NCBI GenBank assembly: GCA_040506275.1
Contig: JBEVXD010000009.1
Coordinates: 1-64,000 of the forward strand
Direction: 5' to 3'
Origin: Thiodiazotropha sp040506275
Lineage (GTDB): Bacteria > Pseudomonadota > Gammaproteobacteria > Chromatiales > Chromatiaceae
Length of the DNA: 64,000 nucleotides
Position 1 is the first letter of the stretch. The number at the start of each line of letters is the position of its first letter. A program made the position numbers and the translations under genes. Positions 19,396 to 28,497 of the stretch are shown here, in pieces. The notes beneath the pieces are model-generated. The model ran no database searches, had not been told where the DNA came from, and saw nothing but the letters and a program-made list of their open reading frames with translations.

Positions 19396-19956
19396 TTATT
19401 GGTTTGGGTAGGGCGTATACAACTGACGCTCCAGAGAATAACGTGGCTGAGCATTCCCTTGTCCCCTATCAAGCCGGCTATCGGGCCTAAATCGATATTG
19501 GTTTTCAGCCGAGAAGCCAATAGCTCTATCTCCTGACGGCTTAAGGGGACGATATCGATTTGATGGGTATGATTTGAGATTGGTGCTTTGTCGGCTCTTC
19601 ATGCGCAGCTGCTCAGCCTGGTTCAGAGGCCGAAACCTAAAGCCTTGGCTATAGGGTGTGCTCCCTTGAGTTTGAGGTAACTGTCTGTAACCCCCATTGG
19701 GATTGGGCGAATCCAATTCTCCTCTATAGACCTGGGCCTTCAGATCGAAAGACGCTTCCCAATCATTCCTGAATCGGTCTTTATACGCTTCCTCTCCATT
19801 CAAAGGCCGCCAATAGTATCGCTGATGCTCAAAATTACTCTGGGAAGGTTTTGAATAGGAGGGTAAAAAGGGATAAAACTGCTGCTCAGCCAGCAGGGCT
19901 GGCGGGCCCAATAGTGACATAAGCCACAGCAGCCTTAATAGCGATTTGAATTGCAA
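19396..19956 (-). CDS. Secreted protein sharing the YRFRPL-type repeat
   Basis: A 186-residue protein with a signal peptide (LLRLLWLMSLLGPPALLAEQ). The mature part is polar, cysteine-free and rich in Arg, Tyr, Pro, Gln and Ser. The motif occurs four times: RYYWRPLN, GFRFRPLN, NRYRPLKP and QYRFRPDS. It is transcribed toward the larger relative at 17916, 337 bp upstream of it, so the two may form one transcription unit or a duplicated family. The RND permease gene ends 211 bp upstream. Shared motif without wider alignment suggests they bind the same partner or each other. No known family was recognised. Confidence 0.65.
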   Translation of the reverse strand: MQFKSLLRLLWLMSLLGPPALLAEQQFYPFLPSYSKPSQSNFEHQRYYWRPLNGEEAYKDRFRNDWEASFDLKAQVYRGELDSPNPNGGYRQLPQTQGSTPYSQGFRFRPLNQAEQLRMKSRQSTNLKSYPSNRYRPLKPSGDRAIGFSAENQYRFRPDSRLDRGQGNAQPRYSLERQLYTPYPNQ

Positions 19957-20125
19957 ACCTGTTCACTCCACGACAAGCTTGGCGTACATCTCGGATCTCT
20001 AGCAGCTGTCAGACGAATTACATTGCTAGACTTCAGACCCTGAAATGGTTACAACCGATCAGGTGATTATAGACTATTGATCACTGAACACCTGAGGCCA
20101 GCAGCTTCAGGGTCAGCTTTTATCA

Positions 20126-20150
20126 ATCCCAATACCACCCAGATTGGGAT
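20126..20150 (-). terminator. Weak stem-loop after the RND permease gene
   Basis: ATCCCAAT and ATTGGGAT pair around nine bases, 18 bp past the permease stop. The minus-side tail is A-rich rather than T-rich, so termination here is doubtful. Confidence 0.3.
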
Positions 20151-20167
20151 GCAACTCTTAATCCTAT

Positions 20168-23100
20168 CTACTTAAGACGAATACCGCGACGACCAGCCTT
20201 CTTTCGAACAGGAAAATTGGCAACATTGGAAACTGCCTTTTTACTGGGCCGGGCACTGGAAGAGTGAGTCTGACTCTCCCCATTTCCCTTTTTAGCGGTC
20301 ACTGCCGCCTTCTTCTTTGAAACCTGCTTTTTCAAAGTTGAGGGACGTTTTTTCGGCTTGGCAGGAGCAGCTTTTTTACTGACCTTTTCCTGTTTGGCTG
20401 CAGGCTGTTCCGCTTTTGCTTGTGATCGTTCAGCGGTTTCCGCGACTTCATTCGCTGAACCCTTGGCTTCAGCAATAGGTTCGACCTGATCATTTTCAGT
20501 TAACTGTGTAGCTTCCTGAACAGGTTCGACCTTATCGGTTTCCAGGTAACTATCATCGGATGGTCTCAAAACTTTCGCAGCTACTGCAGGCTCCTTTTCC
20601 TCTATCACAGAAGCTGCCGCAACCGGCGGCTCAGAAGCTCCAGATGATGGCACCCCGGTTTCCGGTGTGAATCCTCCGGTGTCAGGATCACTACCTGAAG
20701 ACCCTCCCCCGTCAGAGGTTGGTTTCTCTTCAGCAGGTGTCGACTGTTTACCCTTTCTGCTCAACCCCTTGAAAAGTTGTCCGAAGAGTAAAAATATCCC
20801 CTTGAAGAGAAAGAAAATCATGGTGAAAACAGCAACCAACTTGGCCCAAACTACCATCCCCAAAGAGCGCTTCTGCTCACTCTCTTGCTCAGGCTTCTCA
20901 ATAGCGGCAACAGATTCTGGTACAACATCTTGAGTCGAGTTATCAGTCTCCTGCGTCAGTAGCGGACTACCTTCCGGTGCTGTTGCAGCAGCCACCTCCA
21001 GGAGATCCTTACTTGCGGTAATGCAGCCAAGCGGAATCACGATCAACGTCAGAACTGTTGAGACCAACACACCAGATGCCAGGGAGATCGCCATCCCCTG
21101 AAAGATTGGATCAAAAAAGATGACAGATGAACCACAAACCAAGGCAAAGGCGGTAATCATGATAGGACGGGTTCTGGTTTTACACGCCATGATGACGGAG
21201 TCGACCACAGAAACCCCCTGTTGCACCTGATGGATGGAGAAGTCCACCAGAAGTATCGAGTTACGTACGATAATGCCGGCCAGAGCAATCCAGCCAATCA
21301 TTGAAGTCGCAGTAAATTCACCACCCCAACCTGCTTGAAAGAAGACAAAATGGGCAGGAATGATACCCAAAAGCGTAAGCGGTATCGGCGCCATGATAAG
21401 TGCGGGGATCCTGAAATTACCAAACTCCCAAACCACCAGTATGTAGATCAGCACCAAAGCCACCGCAAAGGCAGCCCCCATATCACGAAAGGTTTCAAAG
21501 GTAACCGTCCACTCTCCCGCCCATTCGATGGCGGTACGAGTATCGTTCTTTGGTGCACCCAACCAATGCGCGTCAATGGGTACATTGTCAGGTGCGACAT
21601 AGACCTCATTATCCAGCAGGTCCTGTACTTGCATCATGCCATAGACCGGTGCAGCCAGCTTTCCGCCAACCTCTGCCACCACATACTCCACATCACGCAG
21701 ATCTTTGTGATAGATGATCGGGTCTTCCAAAACCTGTTCAAAACGACCCAACTCACGCAGAGGAATTGTGATGCCAGAACTGGACTGAATCGGAAGGTCT
21801 CCGAGACGGGTAATTTCGGAGCGCTCAGCCATCGGCACCTGCATGATGATATTGACCGACTCATGGCCTGCACGCTGTTTTACATCACCCAGCGGGGAAC
21901 CACCCAGGGCCATACCCAGATTGCGATTGATTGTGTCAACAGAGATACCTCTGCGAACTGATTTTTCAGTATCCACAGTAAATCGCCAATACTGGTAAGG
22001 GTCACGCATGTAGTTGTCCACATCACGCAGACTCTCAGTCTGACTGAAAATATTGGTTAGATCCTGAGCCACTTGCCTCCTGACTTCGCTACTCGGACCA
22101 TGCACCTCAGCGACCACTGATTGCAATACTGGTGGCCCTGGTGGCATCTCTACTACTGCTACCTTGGCACCAGTGTCTTTGGAAAGCTTGGCCATCATCT
22201 CTCTGGTCTGAACTGCGATCTCGTGACTGGTGCGTGAGCGTTCGGTTTTATCCAACAGCTGCACCTGAACCTCTGCCTGCCAGGGATCACTTCGTAAATA
22301 GTAATGGCGTACCATGCCATTGAAATCAAAGGGTCTTGCTGTACCAGCGTAAACCTGTACCGCGGTAACTTCAGGCATCACCCTGATCTTTTCTGCCATC
22401 TGATGGGCGAGGTTGGCAGTCACAGGCAGAGCAGTACCTTCAGGCATATCCAGCACAACCGCAAACTCAGGCTTGTTGTCCAGTGGCAGCATCTTTACCG
22501 CAACCCACTTGAAGTAGAAAAACGAGCAGGCGATCAGGAAGCTACCCCACATAACCAGCTTGAATATCCTTGCCTTTCTAGGTGACTCGATCAATGGCAT
22601 GAGTGCGCCTTTGAAGAGACCTTCCAGCCACTCAGCCTCTTTGTGCTCCCGCTCTCCTGCAACTTCCAGATAGCGCATGGATGGTCTCAGCCAACGGGAG
22701 ACAGTCAGATAAGGGGTGAATACAAAAGCAGCAAATAGCGAGATCAGCATTGCCACAGAACCCAGAGCAGGAATGGGCTCCATGTATGGCCCCATCATTC
22801 CTGTCACAAATCCCATCGGCAACAGTGCGGCGATAACGGTAAATGTCGCCAAAATTGTTGGGTTACCCACCTCTCGAACAGCATCCACAGCAGTGACGAT
22901 ATCGGTGGACCCCTCTTCCAGCCAACGCCGGTAGATATTCTCCACAACGACAATCGCATCATCCACCAGAATACCGATTGAGAAAATCAAGGCAAAGAGA
23001 CTCACACGGTCAATGGTATAGCCCATGACCCAGGCACTGAAGATGGTCATCAGCAGTACTACCGGGATGACCAACACCACAACGATGGCGGGGCGGAAGG

Positions 23101-24292
23101 CGCGGAATGCCGCCAGCACCAGCAGGAACACAAAACCCGTTGCCATGAACAGCTTGAAGATCAGTTCACTGACCTTGTCGTCAGCCGTTTTACCATAGTT
23201 CCTGGTAACTGAGACCTCTACATTCTCTGGTATCAGAGTGCCTTTGATAACCTCAATTCGCTCCTTGATAGAGTTAGCTACGGTTACCCCGTTAGAGCCC
23301 TCTTTTTTAGCGATTGCCAAGGTAATCGCAGGTACCCCGTCAGCTTTAATCTCAAGTTCACTGGCCGCCCCGGTGTAGAATCCCACCAGATGTTTTGCAT
23401 CTTCAGGGCCCTGTTTCACCCGCGCAATATCATGTACATAGACAGGAACGTCGTTATGGGTACCCACAACCAGACGGTTAATATCCTCGACATTCTTCAG
23501 AAAGGATCCGGTAACAACTGAAAAGTGTGTGCTACCAGCCTCAACGCCCCCAGCCAACTGCTCTGCATTGGCGGTGCGAATGGTATTGGCCACCTGATCC
23601 AGACTAATGCCATAGCCTGCAAGTCGTTCAGGAAACACCTCAATAGTAACTTGTTCACGACGTCCACCAACGACAAAACCGTTACCTGTGTCTGGCAGTT
23701 CTTTCAGAGTCTGTAGTACATCATGGCCCAACATACGTAGCTGGCCATCATCCACATCGGGCCGACCATCCCGATCAAGATCCTTGGACCAGAGGGTCAG
23801 AGTAACAACCGGCACATCATCTATGCCTTTAGCCTTCACCAGTGGAGGCATTACTCCGGGGGGGATGAGATCCATATTGGAGTCAATTTTATCGTTGACC
23901 TTGACCAACGACGGCCCCATCTCTTCACCCACCTCAAACTCGATGGTCACCACACCACCACTCCGTTGTGAGGCAGAGTAGACATGTTTGACATCGGGAA
24001 TTTCCGACATTATCCGTTCAAGTGGCTCGATTGCCAGAGCAGCGACCTGGTCAGCAGCTGCACCAGGGTACTGGACAAAAATATCCACCATCGGAACTGA
24101 AATCTGGGGATCTTCCTGACGTGGCGTGATAATCAGGCCAAGCAGCCCCATTAGCATCATTGCCAGGAAAAATAGTGGCGATAGCGGGGATTCAATGAAG
24201 AACCTTGCAGTTCGTCCGGCTATCCCCAGGTGAGCCTCATAATTTGGGTCCATTGAGTGGAGCTGATCGAGTTTGTCGTCGTTCTGGCTCAT
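20168..24292 (-). CDS. RND efflux permease with a long basic C-terminal extension
   Basis: A 1374-residue inner-membrane proton antiporter of the AcrB/HAE family. The first ~1090 residues show the standard plan: helix 1, porter domain, helices 2-6 with the proton-relay motif GILVDDAIVVVENIY (near 440), second porter domain and helices 8-12. The rest is unusual: an extra hydrophobic helix (VVWAKLVAVFTMIFFLFKGI, about 1145-1170), a Gly/Ser/Asp/Glu linker, and a Lys/Ala/Pro-rich end with KKAAPAKPKKRP. RND permeases normally end soon after helix 12. The adaptor gene lies 152 bp upstream. The substrate cannot be told from sequence. Confidence 0.88.
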   Translation of the reverse strand: MSQNDDKLDQLHSMDPNYEAHLGIAGRTARFFIESPLSPLFFLAMMLMGLLGLIITPRQEDPQISVPMVDIFVQYPGAAADQVAALAIEPLERIMSEIPDVKHVYSASQRSGGVVTIEFEVGEEMGPSLVKVNDKIDSNMDLIPPGVMPPLVKAKGIDDVPVVTLTLWSKDLDRDGRPDVDDGQLRMLGHDVLQTLKELPDTGNGFVVGGRREQVTIEVFPERLAGYGISLDQVANTIRTANAEQLAGGVEAGSTHFSVVTGSFLKNVEDINRLVVGTHNDVPVYVHDIARVKQGPEDAKHLVGFYTGAASELEIKADGVPAITLAIAKKEGSNGVTVANSIKERIEVIKGTLIPENVEVSVTRNYGKTADDKVSELIFKLFMATGFVFLLVLAAFRAFRPAIVVVLVIPVVLLMTIFSAWVMGYTIDRVSLFALIFSIGILVDDAIVVVENIYRRWLEEGSTDIVTAVDAVREVGNPTILATFTVIAALLPMGFVTGMMGPYMEPIPALGSVAMLISLFAAFVFTPYLTVSRWLRPSMRYLEVAGEREHKEAEWLEGLFKGALMPLIESPRKARIFKLVMWGSFLIACSFFYFKWVAVKMLPLDNKPEFAVVLDMPEGTALPVTANLAHQMAEKIRVMPEVTAVQVYAGTARPFDFNGMVRHYYLRSDPWQAEVQVQLLDKTERSRTSHEIAVQTREMMAKLSKDTGAKVAVVEMPPGPPVLQSVVAEVHGPSSEVRRQVAQDLTNIFSQTESLRDVDNYMRDPYQYWRFTVDTEKSVRRGISVDTINRNLGMALGGSPLGDVKQRAGHESVNIIMQVPMAERSEITRLGDLPIQSSSGITIPLRELGRFEQVLEDPIIYHKDLRDVEYVVAEVGGKLAAPVYGMMQVQDLLDNEVYVAPDNVPIDAHWLGAPKNDTRTAIEWAGEWTVTFETFRDMGAAFAVALVLIYILVVWEFGNFRIPALIMAPIPLTLLGIIPAHFVFFQAGWGGEFTATSMIGWIALAGIIVRNSILLVDFSIHQVQQGVSVVDSVIMACKTRTRPIMITAFALVCGSSVIFFDPIFQGMAISLASGVLVSTVLTLIVIPLGCITASKDLLEVAAATAPEGSPLLTQETDNSTQDVVPESVAAIEKPEQESEQKRSLGMVVWAKLVAVFTMIFFLFKGIFLLFGQLFKGLSRKGKQSTPAEEKPTSDGGGSSGSDPDTGGFTPETGVPSSGASEPPVAAASVIEEKEPAVAAKVLRPSDDSYLETDKVEPVQEATQLTENDQVEPIAEAKGSANEVAETAERSQAKAEQPAAKQEKVSKKAAPAKPKKRPSTLKKQVSKKKAAVTAKKGNGESQTHSSSARPSKKAVSNVANFPVRKKAGRRGIRLK

Positions 24293-24444
24293 ATTTGATC
24301 CCGAAACTGTAGTATCGGGCCCAGGCTAATGCAGTGAAACACCACACTTGGCCTTAACCCTTGAATAAGAAAGATTTACTAGGAAGAGCCTGTCCAGATC
24401 TCTCACCGACCTGACCAGCACGATTCAGCTCTTCCGGATTTATT

Positions 24445-25599
24445 CTATTGTTGTGGCGTCGACCAGCCCGTGCTGATATCCAGCGGTGGATTTCTCAAAA
24501 TCCGCTCTCCGGCTTGAAGCCCAGACAACACAGTTGTGAAGCCACCACCAGGCAACTTCTCACCAACACGGATCAGCCTCAGTGTAGGCTTTCCATCCTC
24601 ACCTTCCACATAGACCCCAGGCAGGCTGCCATTGTAACGGATAGCCGTATTGGGGATGATCGGATTGGATCTCGCCGGCGCATTGAAATCAGGCACCAGA
24701 ACCTTTGCATACATTCCTGGTGCAGAGGCACCCTGGGGAAGATCGAACTTGATCGTCACCGTATGGCGCTGAGCATCTGCCATGGGAAATATCTGTGCGA
24801 CTCGAACCGGCACTTCCCGATCACCCACATCAAGCTCGGCGCGCAACATCATCCCCTCATTCAATCCTGGACGGAGTCGACCAGGTACGTCGACCACAAT
24901 CTGAAGGTATTCGACGTCAGCGAACTTGAGCAGCGGTTGGCCTGGTTGGACCGTATCCCCAACCTCAACGAACTTTTTCATGATCACACCATTGAATGGC
25001 GCAACACTTTTAGCATCCCGTAACTTTGCATCGATCGCCCGGATCTCAGCCTGCACCCGATAGATGGTATTCTGGGCCTGTTGGATATTGGTACGCGACG
25101 AGAAAATATCAGCACTACGTTCTGCGCCCTGATCCCTGTCGCCAAAAGTATCTTCCATAGGCCTGGTGAACATCTGATCGAACAGGTTGGGCATGCCCAT
25201 ACCCCCCATCGAAGATTTCGACTTTGGTGACCAGAGTTCCCGGTTATACTGAACGCCTGCATTACGCAGCTGCGCATCTGCATTGGCCAATTGGGCTTGA
25301 GCTGCCTCACGCTTTGCTTTTAATTCATTATCGTCCAGTTCAACCAGACGATCCTCTTCCTTAAACGTATCACCCTCAATACCTGCCAGGTAGTTGACCC
25401 GACCAGGCAATTGAGCAGAGAGGGTTACCTCTTTGTAAGGGACGACTGTTCCCCCCAATGAGACATGGGGAACCCCTTGAGTCTGCTGTACAACGAAGAA
25501 AGCGCTGTCAGCCATATTAGGCTGGGACTGAACTCCTCCCGCAGCCAGGGAAGCAGACAAACCCACTGTCAGTAACATCGCCTTAAATTGAAAACCCAT
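24445..25599 (-). CDS. RND efflux periplasmic adaptor subunit (membrane fusion protein)
   Basis: A 384-residue HlyD-type adaptor with a cleavable signal (LTVGLSASLAAGGVQS). VTLSAQLPGRVNYLAGIEGD and the later VAPFNGVIMKKFVEVGDTV are the two halves of the lipoyl-like domain, separated by a helical hairpin with KAKREAAQAQLANADAQLRN. The barrel and membrane-proximal domains follow to ILRNPPLDIS. It links the RND permease to an outer-membrane channel. No TolC-like gene is adjacent, so a shared TolC elsewhere is assumed. The hairpin carries a non-standard insert with GMGMPN (about 130-140). It is encoded just upstream of the permease. Confidence 0.88.
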   Translation of the reverse strand: MGFQFKAMLLTVGLSASLAAGGVQSQPNMADSAFFVVQQTQGVPHVSLGGTVVPYKEVTLSAQLPGRVNYLAGIEGDTFKEEDRLVELDDNELKAKREAAQAQLANADAQLRNAGVQYNRELWSPKSKSSMGGMGMPNLFDQMFTRPMEDTFGDRDQGAERSADIFSSRTNIQQAQNTIYRVQAEIRAIDAKLRDAKSVAPFNGVIMKKFVEVGDTVQPGQPLLKFADVEYLQIVVDVPGRLRPGLNEGMMLRAELDVGDREVPVRVAQIFPMADAQRHTVTIKFDLPQGASAPGMYAKVLVPDFNAPARSNPIIPNTAIRYNGSLPGVYVEGEDGKPTLRLIRVGEKLPGGGFTTVLSGLQAGERILRNPPLDISTGWSTPQQ

Positions 25600-25662
25600 A
25601 TTTCACTACTACCTAGTGTTGTGACACGCGAAAGGAAGGAAGATTGACGTTCAGAACAGCTA

Positions 25663-26058
25663 TCAGACACGCCCCATCACAGAGAAACTCTTTATGAAGG
25701 GTCCGGCCATGCGTGGATCTTTAATCATTGACGAGTAGTCGCCAATAACGAATTTCATTTTTCTGGAGGTAAAGGCCATACCTAAGCCCATCATTCCTGG
25801 GGGTTTTGCCATCCACTTGCGCCACTGATCTTCAGAGGCACGAATGTCCCAGTTTAGAGTCTGACCATTAAAGGCCTCACCGGAAACTGCTTTACCATTT
25901 TCAATGGTCAAAACACCTTTAGCATCACCATCACCATCGAATCCATATCCAATGACACTGCTAAAACCGATTTGAGACAGGGCATCGGACAAATCTGGCT
26001 CAGCATTCCAATGCGTTGCAAACTCACTCATCCAACCATCCGAGAACAATTCAGCCAT
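25663..26058 (-). CDS. SCP2 sterol-binding-fold protein
   Basis: About 131 residues, starting at ATG 26058, which follows GGAGG with good spacing; the upstream GTG overlaps that site. The pattern GVLTIENGKAVSG, then NWDIRASEDQWRKWM and MKFVIGDYSSMIKDP, resembles the SCP2 fold, which forms a hydrophobic tunnel for lipids or acyl-CoA. The protein has no signal peptide and is probably cytosolic. It lies 63 bp upstream of the RND adaptor on the same strand, so co-transcription is likely. A lipid-handling role linked to the pump is an inference from position only. Confidence 0.6.
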   Translation of the reverse strand: MAELFSDGWMSEFATHWNAEPDLSDALSQIGFSSVIGYGFDGDGDAKGVLTIENGKAVSGEAFNGQTLNWDIRASEDQWRKWMAKPPGMMGLGMAFTSRKMKFVIGDYSSMIKDPRMAGPFIKSFSVMGRV

Positions 26059-26722
26059 TACAACCTCCACAAATTTCTCTGACTTATTTTTTTATGTTAC
26101 GGGCGAAACCTAACCCTATTTGAGAACCTCCCAGTATCTCTGAAGGGAACAGGCAATGCAACCGAGAATTTTAGTAAGAAACCCCTATATATCATTTGGT
26201 TAAATACATTAGAATTTCATAATATACCATTTCAAATCAACGAGATATCTTGCTTCTAATGGCCTCAGATTTCATTAAAGTGTCACCATTCTAAATAGAC
26301 ACTCTTTCAATATTATTAATTCTTTGAAATCGACACATTCAGACAACATGAATCTCGGAAATAGGTCATGCATCCAAAAAAGTCAGCCTTTAAGAAATAC
26401 CTACCAGGAAAGTCAACTTAGTCTAAGCTGGTGTAGTGTTTTATACTGTTCGATATTTCCAAGGCTCGGTCACAATTCTCTGAGCAACATAATAGAATGT
26501 ACACTAGGTTTCATGAATGCTATTGATCAAGAAAATGCCCTCCGGCGCTGCTCATTCTTGCCAAGAAACATATCGCTGAGTAACTATTTTCTTGAAGAAG
26601 CTTACATTTTTTAAATTATTGAAAGAGAGTATGTTCTCTAGTTCGTAGCAGATTTTTACTGACAGAAACAATTGATATTGCCGGGTTAAAAACCGCATTC
26701 ACTATAGAGGAGCAAGAAAACC
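26059..26722. other. 664-bp AT-rich divergent intergenic region
   Basis: It separates the SCP2-like gene (minus) from the dynamin-like gene (plus) and must hold promoters for both. A 96-codon plus frame at 26324-26614 has no ribosome binding site or family features. I see no RNA gene. GAGGAGCAAG just before 26723 is the ribosome binding site of the dynamin-like gene. Confidence 0.5.
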
Positions 26723-28240
26723 ATGCATCCAGCAGGACAGGTCATAGAGGCACGTCTCAAACACCTTGAAACCCACCTGGAACAGGAAAATCCTATTCTC
26801 CTCAGCACAGTTCAAAGCTTTAGAGTTCTCGACTCAGTCGCTTTCCGTATGGGACTTATGGAAGGTGACAGCTCATATGCCACCCAGATCCCCTGGTGGC
26901 CACTGATTTCGATCCTGGGTACATTCTCTGCAGGGAAATCGACTTTTATCAACCATTATGTGGGCGACAAGATTCAACGCTCCGGGAACCAGGCGGTGGA
27001 CGACAAGTTCACTGTCCTCTGCTACAGCAAAGAGGCTACAGCTCACGCTCTACCAGGCGTTGCCTTGGATTCTGATCCAAGGTTTCCTTTCTATCAGATG
27101 TCTGATGAGATCGAAAAAGTTGCCAAAGGCGAAGGGGACAGAATCGATGCCTATCTACAGCTCAAAACCTGTCCCAGCCAGAAACTTCGGGGAAAAATAC
27201 TGATCGACTCCCCCGGATTCGATGCTGATGCTCAGCGCACATCCACGCTGCGCATCACAGACCACATCATCGACCTATCTGATCTGGTACTGGTCTTTTT
27301 TGATGCCCGCCACCCTGAACCGGGAGCAATGCAGGACACCCTCAGCCATCTCATTGAACGAACCATACATCGCAATGATACGGGTAAATTCCTCTATATA
27401 CTGAATCAGATTGACACCACTGCACGGGAAAACAATCCCGAGGATGTGATTGCCGCCTGGCAAAGGGCGCTTGGTGAGCGGGGCCTGACCGCTGGCCGCT
27501 TCTATGCTGTTTATAATCCTGATGCTGCAATACCTATTGAAGACGAAGCACTTCGTCAACGATATGAGACTAAACGTGATATCGACTTAGGTGAAATTCA
27601 CAGCCGCATGGAGGAGGTTGAAATAGAACGAGCTTATCGTATTGTCGGGGCACTGGAAAAGACCGCCAGAGATATTGAAGAAAGATGTGTACCGCTGATC
27701 TCCTCCACCCTCGACAAATGGAGAAAAAGAGTCTTTATCGGCGATGCCGTTATCATGGGCAGTGCGTTTTTTGCACTGCTGATCTACTCTATCAATGCCG
27801 GCTACTGGCAAGGCTTCAGCTTTCAACCTTCCTGGCTTGCAGCTGATGCCAACAAGATCCTCCCCTGGGCACTTTTGGCTCTATTGGTGATTGCTTTAGG
27901 TGCAATCCATTTCACCGTTCGTGGACTTGCGGCTAGATCATTGCTGAAGGGACTTCGTTTAAAGGCAACTCAGCTGGGCTTAAAGAGTAACCCTGTCGGC
28001 GCTTTTATCCGCAGCACTAAGCCCTGGCGTTCAATTTTCAGTAAAAAACCGGCTGGCTGGGGAAGAAAATCCCGTAAACAATTACAAGATGTACTTCAGT
28101 CCACCGACACCTATATCCAGACACTGAATGACCAGTTCACCAACCCCTCAGGCAGTGAAAAACTCCTCGCTGCAGAGTCAAAGGAAGCGACAACAACTTC
28201 AAGCGAAACAGTAGAAGAGAGCCCGTTAGGCACTGCCTAA
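26723..28240 (+). CDS. Dynamin-family GTPase with two membrane helices
   Basis: A 505-residue protein. The GTPase domain has G1 GTFSAGKST (66-74), G3 DSPGFD (about 162-167) and G4 NQID (about 228-231). Two hydrophobic helices (about 345-369 and 380-397) follow a helical stalk. The last ~100 residues are basic, then Ser/Thr/Glu-rich. Bacterial dynamin-like proteins bind and remodel membranes; the two-helix anchor resembles mitofusin-like forms. Its partner is unknown. A GGAG site precedes the ATG. The gene stands alone, so an operon clue is lacking. Confidence 0.8.
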   Translation: MHPAGQVIEARLKHLETHLEQENPILLSTVQSFRVLDSVAFRMGLMEGDSSYATQIPWWPLISILGTFSAGKSTFINHYVGDKIQRSGNQAVDDKFTVLCYSKEATAHALPGVALDSDPRFPFYQMSDEIEKVAKGEGDRIDAYLQLKTCPSQKLRGKILIDSPGFDADAQRTSTLRITDHIIDLSDLVLVFFDARHPEPGAMQDTLSHLIERTIHRNDTGKFLYILNQIDTTARENNPEDVIAAWQRALGERGLTAGRFYAVYNPDAAIPIEDEALRQRYETKRDIDLGEIHSRMEEVEIERAYRIVGALEKTARDIEERCVPLISSTLDKWRKRVFIGDAVIMGSAFFALLIYSINAGYWQGFSFQPSWLAADANKILPWALLALLVIALGAIHFTVRGLAARSLLKGLRLKATQLGLKSNPVGAFIRSTKPWRSIFSKKPAGWGRKSRKQLQDVLQSTDTYIQTLNDQFTNPSGSEKLLAAESKEATTTSSETVEESPLGTA

Positions 28241-28342
28241 CAGATCGCTTTTATCTGGGAAATTGGTAATGCTGAAGGTAGTCGGCAAGGATACCAGACC
28301 GGTAGGGTGGATAAGACATTTAGAATAGACGGAATAAGGTAG

Positions 28343-28380
28343 CTTTTTAACAGCACCCTCTGTAAGGGTGCTGGGAAAAA
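28343..28380. repeat. Imperfect 38-base hairpin after the dynamin-like gene
   Basis: CAGCACCCT and AGGGTGCTG pair around CTGTA; the stem is extended by CTTTTT on the left and AAAAAG on the right, with two unpaired bases on each side. The T-run is on the wrong side for an intrinsic terminator in either direction. It lies about 100 bp past the GTPase stop and might act as an RNA-stabilising hairpin. Confidence 0.5.
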
Positions 28381-28497
28381 GTGATTCTAACTATTTAATC
28401 GTGACACTTTGCACACTATTTACCCAAATTCTGAACCGGTCTTTCATGATAGAGTCTATGATGAAACCACAATGGAACTGAATGGGTCTTGACCGAT

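Noticed and set aside
21335..21961. 208-codon plus-strand frame antisense to the RND permease
   Set aside because: It lies inside the permease reading frame and has no start context or domain.
26324..26614. 96-codon plus-strand frame in the gap before the dynamin-like gene
   Set aside because: No ribosome binding site, unusual composition and no recognisable domain.
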